A program made the translations under genes and the position numbers. This document shows, in pieces, positions 57,589 through 64,000 of a DNA stretch of 64,000 bases (positions are counted from its first letter, which is position 1; each line of letters begins with the position of its first letter). The DNA comes from Metarhizobium sp017305935 (GTDB taxonomy: Bacteria; Pseudomonadota; Alphaproteobacteria; Rhizobiales; Rhizobiaceae). The notes under the pieces were generated by a model. That model was not told the origin of the DNA. It saw only the letters and a list, made by a program, of their open reading frames with translations, and made no database searches. The stretch lies in contig NZ_JARRIR010000002.1 of the NCBI RefSeq assembly GCF_029601685.1, forward strand, positions 186,001 through 250,000, read 5' to 3'.

Positions 57589-57617
57589 AAAAAAGCCGCC
57601 CTGGAGGAAGCGGCTTT
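57589..57617 (-). terminator. Rho-independent terminator after lpxC
   Basis: On the minus strand AAAGCCGC-loop-GCGGCTTT followed by TTTT, about 20 bases beyond the lpxC stop. It separates lpxC from bamD-recN. Confidence 0.8.
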
Positions 57618-57637
57618 GAAGTTCGGGTTTTTATTTC

Positions 57638-58594
57638 TTATGCCGACCAGGGCGCGAATTCCGGCGCGTTGACCGCCACGAATTCCCGGGCGCCGACTCG
57701 CTGGCGAGCCGCCGGCGGCTCGACCACCTCGTAGGCGGTGGGATCGCTGAGCAGCGCCTTCAGCGCCTGGGCGTTCATGCGATGGCCGCCGCGATAGGAA
57801 CGGTAGCAGCCGATGAACTGGGCGCCGGCCATGGCGAGGTCGCCGACCGCATCCAGCGTCTTGTGGCGCACGAACTCATCGCCCTTGTAGCGCAGGCCCT
57901 CGATGTTGATCACGGCGTGATCGTCGGAAATGACGACCGAATTTTCCAGAGAAGAGCCCAGCGCATAACCGGCGGCCCACAGGCGCTCGACATCACGCAT
58001 GAAACCGAAGGTGCGGGCCCGCGACAGCTCTGCCTTGAAGGTCTGGGCGGTCAGGTCGCCCTTCCAGGACTGGCGGCCGATCAGCGGCGTTTCGAAATCG
58101 ATCTCCACCTCGAAGCGGGTTCCGTCATAGGGCAGGAATTCCGACCAGGACGCACCCGATTCGATGCGCACCGGCTTGACGACGCGGATATAGCGGCGCT
58201 TGACGCCGAGCGTCTTCGTACCGACCTGCTCGATGGCTTCGATGAAGGGCTCGGAGCTACCGTCCATGATCGGCATTTCGGCGCCATGAACCTCGACGAC
58301 GATATTGTCGATGCCCATGGCGTAGAGCGCGGCCATCACATGCTCGACGGTGGCGATGGAATGGTCAGGCTGAACGCCGAGCACGGTGCAGAGATCGGTA
58401 TTGCCGACCTGCGAGGACACTGCCCTCACCTCGGCCACAACCTCACCATCCGTCACCCGCTGGAAGACGATGCCCGTGCCGGCCTCGGCCGGGTGGAACA
58501 TGATCGAGACGGGGGTTCCCGAATGCACGCCGATGCCGTCAAGCCCCACCGGGCTGGCAATCGTCGTCTGAAACCCCAACAATCCTATCGGCAT
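57638..58594 (-). CDS. lpxC: UDP-3-O-acyl-N-acetylglucosamine deacetylase LpxC
   Basis: A 318-residue zinc deacetylase catalysing the committed step of lipid A synthesis. Motifs: TTIASPVGLDGIGVHSGTPVSIMFHPAE, the first zinc His in SIATVEHVMAALYAMGIDNIVVEVHGAEMPIMDGSSEPF, SRARTFGFMRDVERLWAAGYALGSSLENSVVI, and the remaining His/Asp ligands in FVRHKTLDAVGDLAMAG with the catalytic His in YRGGHRMNAQALKALL. ATG 58594 is the family start; the upstream in-frame codon at 58726 is rejected. It lies downstream of ftsZ with a terminator between them. Confidence 0.97.
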   Translation of the reverse strand: MPIGLLGFQTTIASPVGLDGIGVHSGTPVSIMFHPAEAGTGIVFQRVTDGEVVAEVRAVSSQVGNTDLCTVLGVQPDHSIATVEHVMAALYAMGIDNIVVEVHGAEMPIMDGSSEPFIEAIEQVGTKTLGVKRRYIRVVKPVRIESGASWSEFLPYDGTRFEVEIDFETPLIGRQSWKGDLTAQTFKAELSRARTFGFMRDVERLWAAGYALGSSLENSVVISDDHAVINIEGLRYKGDEFVRHKTLDAVGDLAMAGAQFIGCYRSYRGGHRMNAQALKALLSDPTAYEVVEPPAARQRVGAREFVAVNAPEFAPWSA

Positions 58595-58813
58595 GAAACT
58601 GCGCCTTCTCTGCTGCGCGGGCCGCTCGCATCCGTTGCCGAACGCGGGCCTCTCGCTTGTTCCGGTGACGTCGAACCACTGAGTCCGATCGTCTTCATCC
58701 TCTACATACGCGGCGGGGAACGACATTCCAAATCACTGTTTCTTTCGATTTGTTACGAATGCACCCAATTGAAAAGAAACGAATTTTTAACGTTTTGGCG
58801 AAGGATGAAACAC

Positions 58814-58843
58814 AAGCGCCCGGGCATGGCTGCCCGGGCGCTT
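58814..58843 (-). terminator. Terminator-like 12-bp hairpin after ftsZ
   Basis: AAGCGCCCGGGC/GCCCGGGCGCTT is a perfect 12-bp stem 23 bases after the ftsZ stop, followed on the minus strand by TTGTGTTTC. The T-run is imperfect, but the stem is very strong. Confidence 0.7.
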
Positions 58844-58865
58844 CGAAGCGTGGATTCACGGTCGG

Positions 58866-60662
58866 TCAGTTCGACTGGCGACGCAGGAAGGCCGGGATTT
58901 CGAGCTGGTCTTCCTCGCCGCCGATGCGGCCGGAAGCTACCTGGCGACCGTGATCGTCAAGCTGGCCGCGACGCGGCGCGTAGAGGCTGGCTTCCGGCGA
59001 CAGCGGACGGCGCTGCTGCTGGGGAGCAGCCTGCGCAGGCGCTGCGGCCTCTGCCGGGAATTCCTCCTCGTCGCGACGGTTCAGCGAGCTGGTGATCCGG
59101 CGCAGCAGGCCCATCGGACCGCGCTCTTCCGCATGCGCGGCCGGAGCCGACTGAGTGCGATGATCCATTTCGGCCTTCACGACCGGCGGGAAATCCTCGA
59201 CCTTGGGCATGCGCACCGGCGCTTCCGCGGCGGGGCGGATGACCGGAGCCGCAGGCTCCTGGCGCATCATCGGCTGCTGCTGACCACCCAGCGGCTGGCC
59301 AACGCCCGGCGCCGGGGCATGCTGCTGCATGACCGGCGACGGCTGATGATGGACCGGCTGCTGTGCGACCGGCTGCTGCATCAGCGGTGCCGCCGGACGG
59401 GCGGCGACAGGCGCGTCCACCGGAGCGGACTGGGCAAACAGCTTGCTCTGCGGGCGGAAGGCGTCTTCCTGCGGCGCCTGCTGCATGGCCGGGCGATGGG
59501 CGGCGATATCAAGTTCACGCTCCAGCTCGGCTTCGGCCGAACGGATGGTCTGCGCAACCGGATCGATGGCGGCTTTCGGTGCCTGCATCACGGCGGCAGG
59601 CTGAGGTGCGGCCGCTGCCGGAGCGGCGGCCGCGGACGGACGGATAGCGGGCTTCGTCACCTGGCGAAAGTCGATATCCTTGTTGGCTTCCGAGAGAACG
59701 CGGTCGATGCCCGTGGCGACGACCGAAACGCGGATGATGCCGTCGAGCGATTCGTCGAAGGTAGCGCCGAGGATGATGTTGGCGTCCGGATCGACTTCCT
59801 CGCGGATGCGGGTCGCGGCTTCGTCGACTTCGAACAGGGTAAGGTCGCGACCGCCGGTGATGGAGATCAGCAGGCCTTGCGCGCCCTTCATCGAAGTTTC
59901 GTCGAGCAGCGGGTTGGCGATCGCAGCTTCGGCGGCCTGCATGGCGCGGCCCGAACCGGAAGCTTCGCCCGTGCCCATCATCGCGCGGCCCATCTCGCGC
60001 ATCACCGAGCGAACGTCGGCGAAGTCGAGGTTGATGAGGCCTTCCTTGACCATCAGGTCGGTGATGCAGGCAACGCCCGAATACAGCACCTGGTCGGCCA
60101 TCGCGAAGGCATCGGCGAAGGTCGTCTTATCGTTGGCGATGCGGAACAGGTTCTGGTTCGGAATGACGATCAGCGTGTCGACCGACTTCTGCAGTTCCTG
60201 AATGCCCTGTTCTGCAAGGCGCATGCGCCGTGCGCCCTCGAAATGGAACGGCTTGGTGACGACTCCGACGGTGAGGATGCCCTTGTTGCGCGCGGCCTGC
60301 GCGACGACCGGGGCAGCACCCGTGCCGGTGCCGCCGCCCATGCCGGCGGTGACGAAGCACATATGCGTTCCATTGAGGTGATCGACGATCTCGTCGATGC
60401 ATTCTTCAGCGGCGGCGCGGCCGACTTCCGGCTGCGAGCCGGCGCCGAGGCCTTCCGTGACGTTGATGCCGAGCTGAATGATTCGCTCCGACTTCGCCAT
60501 GGCGAGCGCCTGGGCATCGGTATTGGCGACGACGAAATCGACGCCCTGCAGCCCGGCTGTGATCATGTTGTTCACGGCGTTGCCGCCGCCGCCGCCCACG
60601 CCGAATACGGTAATCCGAGGCTTCAGCTCGGTGATGTCTGGCTTTTGCAGCTTGATTGTCAT
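58866..60662 (-). CDS. ftsZ: Cell division protein FtsZ (long-linker type)
   Basis: A 598-residue tubulin-like GTPase forming the division ring. Globular domain about 1-320: TVFGVGGGGGNAVNNMI, the tubulin signature GGGTGTGAAPVVAQAAR near residue 110, DTLIVIPNQNL, and the synergy loop NLDFADVRSVM. A disordered linker of about 250 residues rich in Pro, Gln and Ala follows (runs such as QQPVAQQPVHHQP). The conserved C-terminal peptide LEIPAFLRRQSN binds FtsA/ZipA-type partners. Rhizobiales FtsZ1 proteins are long in this way. 100 bp separate it from ftsA, enough for an extra promoter. Confidence 0.98.
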   Translation of the reverse strand: MTIKLQKPDITELKPRITVFGVGGGGGNAVNNMITAGLQGVDFVVANTDAQALAMAKSERIIQLGINVTEGLGAGSQPEVGRAAAEECIDEIVDHLNGTHMCFVTAGMGGGTGTGAAPVVAQAARNKGILTVGVVTKPFHFEGARRMRLAEQGIQELQKSVDTLIVIPNQNLFRIANDKTTFADAFAMADQVLYSGVACITDLMVKEGLINLDFADVRSVMREMGRAMMGTGEASGSGRAMQAAEAAIANPLLDETSMKGAQGLLISITGGRDLTLFEVDEAATRIREEVDPDANIILGATFDESLDGIIRVSVVATGIDRVLSEANKDIDFRQVTKPAIRPSAAAAPAAAAPQPAAVMQAPKAAIDPVAQTIRSAEAELERELDIAAHRPAMQQAPQEDAFRPQSKLFAQSAPVDAPVAARPAAPLMQQPVAQQPVHHQPSPVMQQHAPAPGVGQPLGGQQQPMMRQEPAAPVIRPAAEAPVRMPKVEDFPPVVKAEMDHRTQSAPAAHAEERGPMGLLRRITSSLNRRDEEEFPAEAAAPAQAAPQQQRRPLSPEASLYAPRRGQLDDHGRQVASGRIGGEEDQLEIPAFLRRQSN

Positions 60663-60762
60663 TTACCCGTTCCTTCTTTATCCGGCCGCATCACCACGCC
60701 GGCCAATATGTTTCGTTACCTGCGTCACCTTGCCCGGAACCGGTGTCGGTCCCGGCGCGGTG

Positions 60763-62094
60763 TCAAAAACTCTCTTTCAACCACTGCCCCACGCGCGCGA
60801 TCCGGCTATTGCCGCCGCCCAGCGATGACAGCAAACCACCTTGACCCGCATGGGTTTCCATATCGGCGACCTGCGGATAGATCAGCAGGCCGACCGCCGT
60901 CGAAAAGGCCGGGCCCTTGGCTGCCGTCGGCAGGCCGGAGACACCCATCGGGCGGCCGATGCGGACATTGCGCGCCAGAATGCGGCGGGCGGCTTCCGAA
61001 AGGCCGGTCAACTGGCTGGCGCCGCCGGTCAGGACGACACGCTTGCCGACGATGGGACTGAAACCGGAGCGCTGGATGCGGTCGCGGATCAGTTCCAGCG
61101 TTTCCTCGATGCGGGCGCGCACGATGCGCGACACCAGCGCGCGCGGCACCTGGGTCGGCTGGTCGCGGTCGTCCTCGCCGATCGGCGGGATGGAGACCAG
61201 GTCGCGCTCGTCGCCAGCATTCGGCAAAGCAGAGGCATGAACCACCTTCAACCGTTCGGCATCCTCGATCCGGGTCGAAAGACCGCGGGCGAGATCGGTG
61301 GTGACGTGATGGCCGCCGAGGCTGACGGCATCGATATGCACCAGCTTGCCCTCGGCGAAGACCGAGATGGTCGTGGTGCCGCCGCCCATGTCGATGGCGG
61401 CGCAGCCGAGTTCGACCTCGTCGTCGACCAGCGCGGCCAGGCCGCTGGCATAGGGGGTCACGACCATGCCCTCGACCGACAGATGCGCGCGGTTGATGCA
61501 CAGTTCGAGGTTCTTCAGCGCCGTGCGCTCGGAGGTCACCACATGCATGTCGACACCGAGAACGTCGCCATACATGGAGAGCGGATCGCGGATGCCACGT
61601 TCTCCATCCAGCGAATAGCCCGTCGGCAGCGAATGCAGCACGGCGCGGTCGTTGCGCACCGATTGCTGGCAGGCGGCGGTCAGCACGCGCCTGAGATCGC
61701 CCGCTTCCACTTCCTGGCCGCCGAGATCGATGGTGGCGGTATAGACGTCGCTAGCGACGCGGCCAGCGGAGACGTTGACGATCAGGCTGTCGACGGTAAG
61801 CCCCGCCATGCGCTCGGCCGCATCGACGGCAAGCCGCACGACGCTCTCGACCGCTTCCAGATCGGCGATGACGCCGGCCTTGATGCCGCGCGAGCGCTGA
61901 TGCCCGATCCCGATCACCTCGACATGATGGGTGCGGTTGGGAAGGATTTCGCTTTCTTCGCGCGGCGTCAGCCGGCCGATCATGCAAACGACCTTGGTCG
62001 AGCCGATGTCGAGCACCGTAACGACATGAGACCGCTTGGATGACAGCGGCTTGAGACGCGGCAGACCGAAATGTGAGGATCCGAAGATGCTCAT
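60763..62094 (-). CDS. ftsA: Cell division protein FtsA
   Basis: A 443-residue actin-like membrane tether of FtsZ. Motifs: VVTVLDIGSTKVVCMIGRL (phosphate 1), the 1C domain from about residue 110, CAAIDMGGGTTTISVFAEGKLVHIDAVSLGGHHVT (phosphate 2), RVVLTGGASQLTGLSEAARRIL (adenosine motif), and an amphipathic C-terminal end (RIARVGQWLKESF). Its ATG overlaps the ftsQ stop (ATGA), giving a coupled ddl-ftsQ-ftsA series. Confidence 0.97.
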   Translation of the reverse strand: MSIFGSSHFGLPRLKPLSSKRSHVVTVLDIGSTKVVCMIGRLTPREESEILPNRTHHVEVIGIGHQRSRGIKAGVIADLEAVESVVRLAVDAAERMAGLTVDSLIVNVSAGRVASDVYTATIDLGGQEVEAGDLRRVLTAACQQSVRNDRAVLHSLPTGYSLDGERGIRDPLSMYGDVLGVDMHVVTSERTALKNLELCINRAHLSVEGMVVTPYASGLAALVDDEVELGCAAIDMGGGTTTISVFAEGKLVHIDAVSLGGHHVTTDLARGLSTRIEDAERLKVVHASALPNAGDERDLVSIPPIGEDDRDQPTQVPRALVSRIVRARIEETLELIRDRIQRSGFSPIVGKRVVLTGGASQLTGLSEAARRILARNVRIGRPMGVSGLPTAAKGPAFSTAVGLLIYPQVADMETHAGQGGLLSSLGGGNSRIARVGQWLKESF

Positions 62095-63026
62095 ATCTGT
62101 TTCTCCGCTTTCTTGATGGCCTTGTCCCGGGCCTGCACGGCCACCTGGCGGCGCTCGGCGGCGCCGGGGGTCAGCTGAATGGTGGTTCTGTCGGGCAGCC
62201 GCAGGTCGACGGCGGCGATGTCGCGCTCCAGCAGCTTGTGTTCGGCATCGAACTCGGTGAGCTGCTGCAGGGCGCGCGCCACGTCGGTTTCCGGCAGCTT
62301 GACGACGATGCCGTTGTCGAGATGCAAATCCCAGCGACGGCCGGCAACGCGCACGAAAGCCTTGACGCGCTTTTTCATCTCCGGCCAGTCGGCGAACTGC
62401 TTTTCAAAGTCGTTGACGGCGCGCTCGGCGTTCTGGCCGACGAACAGCGGCAGCGTCGTGTATTTGTTGTCACGCAAGGGGGCGATGACGGCGCCGCTCT
62501 TTTCGATCAGCGACAGTTCCGCGCCATGCTGCCAGATGGCATAGGCTTCCCGCTCCTTCAGTTTCACCTCGATGGTGCGCGGATAGATCTTGCGCACCTC
62601 GGCGTCCTGGACCCAGGGCAGGTGGATGAGCTTCTGGCGGGCGGCGTTGATGTCGAGCGCCACCAGCGAGGTGGTGCCATCGAGACCCAGCAATTGCAGG
62701 ATATCGATTTCCGAGGTCTGGTTGTTGCCCGAAACCTTGACGTCCTCGATGGCGAAGCCGACGGCGGTCGTCGTGGCTTCCGCCAGCGAATCGGCCTGGC
62801 CGCCAAGCGACATGCCGTAGAGCCCTGTCGCCCCGAAGAAGACGAAGGTGGCGAGCGTGCCGGTATGGGCGGGAATATGGATGCGCCCGGTGGCAAGGCT
62901 CACCATGAAGCGCACCATGCGCCTGAGAGGCCGGGGCAGGACGATCTTGTCGTCCAGCTCGACCGGCAGCGGCGCGGCATAGGCCGGCTGCTGCTTCATC
63001 GCCTTTTTGCCGATCAGCGCGAACAC
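62091..63026 (-). CDS. ftsQ: Cell division protein FtsQ
   Basis: A 311-residue bitopic divisome protein. After a cytoplasmic N-terminus of about 60 residues comes one membrane helix (TGTLATFVFFGATGLYGMSLGG), the POTRA domain (GFAIEDVKVSGNNQTSEIDILQLLGLDGTTSLVALDINAARQKLIHLPWVQDAEVRKIYPRTIEVKLKEREAYAIWQ) and the FtsQ beta domain (LPLFVGQNAERAV...DLHLDNGIVVKLPE). I chose the GTG at 63026 because GGAGGA lies six bases upstream; it overlaps the ddl stop by 13 bp. ATG 62999 is an alternative. Confidence 0.94.
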   Translation of the reverse strand: MFALIGKKAMKQQPAYAAPLPVELDDKIVLPRPLRRMVRFMVSLATGRIHIPAHTGTLATFVFFGATGLYGMSLGGQADSLAEATTTAVGFAIEDVKVSGNNQTSEIDILQLLGLDGTTSLVALDINAARQKLIHLPWVQDAEVRKIYPRTIEVKLKEREAYAIWQHGAELSLIEKSGAVIAPLRDNKYTTLPLFVGQNAERAVNDFEKQFADWPEMKKRVKAFVRVAGRRWDLHLDNGIVVKLPETDVARALQQLTEFDAEHKLLERDIAAVDLRLPDRTTIQLTPGAAERRQVAVQARDKAIKKAEKQI

Positions 63027-63934
63027 GAAGCGTCCTCCACCATCCAACGGAGAAATTTACCAAAGGAAAGGCCCGCATGTTGAGCCATTTCGGGCACCAG
63101 GGAGGTGGGTGTCATGCCGGGTTGCGTATTGATCTCCAGCCAGATGACCTCGCCATCGCCTGAGGAGTCGTCGAACCGGAAATCGGAGCGGCTGACGCCG
63201 CGGCACCCGATCGCTTGATGCGCCTTGAGAGCCAATTGTTGTATTGTTTGGTAAATATTCGGTGAAATCTGCGCCGGAATGACGTGGCGTGAGCCGCCTG
63301 CGGCATACTTTGCGTCGTAGTCGTAGAACTCCTGCGCGACCGGGATGATCTCGGTGACGCCAAGCGGCGTATCGCCCATGACGCCGCAGGTCAGCTCACG
63401 GCCCGGCACATAGCGCTCGACCATGACCCGGTCGCCGTAGCGCCATTCGGCGGAGGTGAGGATCTGCGGCGGATGGGTGCGGTCTTCCTTGACGATGACC
63501 ACGCCGAAGGATGAGCCCTCGCGCACCGGCTTGACGACATAGGGCGGCTTGATCGGATGCTCGTTGCCGATCTCGAAACGGCTCATCACCCGCGCTTCGG
63601 CCACGGGAATGCCCGCCGCCTTGGCGACATGCTTGGCCTGCGCCTTGTCCATGGCCAGCGCCGAGGCGAGCACGCCCGAATGCGTATAGGGAATTTCCAG
63701 ATATTCGAGGATGCCCTGGATGGTGCCGTCCTCGCCATAGGGGCCGTGCAGGGCATTGAAGGCGACGTCGGGGCGCATCTCCGCCAGCACCGAGGCGACA
63801 TTGCGGTCGACATCGATGCGCGTTACGCGAAAGCCTTCGGCTTCGAGCGCATCCGCACAGGCCGCACCCGAGGACAGGCTCACCGGCCGCTCCGAGGAAA
63901 ACCCGCCCATCAGGACAGCAATATGCTTTGTCAT
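63014..63934 (-). CDS. ddl: D-alanine-D-alanine ligase
   Basis: A 306-residue ATP-grasp ligase forming D-Ala-D-Ala for peptidoglycan. Visible: KHIAVLMGGFSSERPVSLSSGAACADALE, DVAFNALHGPYGEDGTIQGILEYLEIPYTHSGVLASALAMDK, the ATP-binding KPPYVVKPVREGSSFGVVIV, VMVERYVPGRELTCGVMG, and the metal-binding VIWLEINTQPGMTPTSLVPEMAQHAGLSFG. Complete. It is the first gene of the division cluster within the window; murB/murC probably lie upstream, outside it. Confidence 0.97.
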   Translation of the reverse strand: MTKHIAVLMGGFSSERPVSLSSGAACADALEAEGFRVTRIDVDRNVASVLAEMRPDVAFNALHGPYGEDGTIQGILEYLEIPYTHSGVLASALAMDKAQAKHVAKAAGIPVAEARVMSRFEIGNEHPIKPPYVVKPVREGSSFGVVIVKEDRTHPPQILTSAEWRYGDRVMVERYVPGRELTCGVMGDTPLGVTEIIPVAQEFYDYDAKYAAGGSRHVIPAQISPNIYQTIQQLALKAHQAIGCRGVSRSDFRFDDSSGDGEVIWLEINTQPGMTPTSLVPEMAQHAGLSFGKFLRWMVEDASCSR

Positions 63935-64000
63935 TCACGCCCCCAAATCATGTCTGCGTTGGCCCTGTCCCCCATCTCCGCGCCTGCGGCGAATCGGGAC

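Noticed and set aside
1..64000. CRISPR array, prophage, insertion sequence or tRNA genes
   Set aside because: No regularly spaced identical repeats, transposase, integrase, phage structural gene or tRNA cloverleaf was found; the repeats seen are scattered single palindromes.

Overview
The window is a chromosomal segment of a GC-rich alphaproteobacterium, almost certainly a member of the Rhizobiaceae (Rhizobium/Agrobacterium/Ensifer/Shinella group). The evidence is a circularly permuted two-piece tmRNA whose tag reads ANDNNAKGYALAA, the order ddl-ftsQ-ftsA-ftsZ-lpxC-bamD-recN-ligA, an ilvI/ilvH-miaA-serB-degP-hflC-hflK-folA-thyA block, a full CtrA box (TTAA-N7-TTAAC), dispersed rhizobial palindromic repeats, and an intergenic small RNA with CU-rich anti-Shine-Dalgarno loops. 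I see no prophage, insertion sequence, CRISPR array, rRNA or tRNA. The content is mostly core chromosome, with some accessory metabolism (a nitrile hydratase operon and an RND pump).

Layout. 1-4.1 kb: the 5' part of pdxJ, a membrane protein with a cyclase-associated N-terminal domain, a MerR-like regulator that appears to end in a LuxR-type helix-turn-helix, and a compact RecD-like helicase. 4.1-7.5 kb: a lysE-nthA-nthB-accessory operon for a cobalt-type nitrile hydratase, divergent from an aldo/keto reductase. 7.5-10.2 kb: ilvI-ilvH (acetolactate synthase) preceded by an 18-codon Ile/Leu/Val leader peptide and a terminator. 10.2-14.8 kb: HerA-like ATPase, miaA and serB (divergent, with overlapping start codons), and a GNAT acetyltransferase. 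14.8-20.6 kb: envelope proteolysis (degP, hflKC), thymidylate/folate genes (thyA-folA) and DUF2853. 20.7-22.2 kb: ssrA directly followed by sspB, whose product delivers ssrA-tagged proteins to ClpXP, then two small conserved proteins.

22.2-36.9 kb: a giant AsmA protein, an FAD-linked oxidase, an OmpA-type lipoprotein, an RND pump with its adaptor, UvrD/PcrA helicase, and a membrane-anchored DUF2778 peptidoglycan-type enzyme. 37.5-44.5 kb: amidase, pncA, panC-panB (pantothenate), gdhA (NADP glutamate dehydrogenase) and azlC-azlD (branched-chain amino acid export). 44.5-52.5 kb: aminopeptidase P, the small RNA, prmA, a SCO1-type copper chaperone, an orphan chemoreceptor-CheW pair, a small secreted protein and CreA. 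52.5-64 kb: ligA, recN, bamD, lpxC, ftsZ, ftsA, ftsQ and ddl, all on the minus strand.

The most rewarding parts are non-coding: the ilv leader with a promoter that places the transcript start at or next to the leader ATG; the anti-Shine-Dalgarno small RNA at 46657-46806; six copies of a 37-45 bp palindromic repeat, one of which has been absorbed into the 5' end of the nitrile hydratase accessory gene; a nested inverted repeat with compensatory changes at 35436-35540; and dyad operators lying inside the promoters of the pantothenate and aldo/keto reductase genes.
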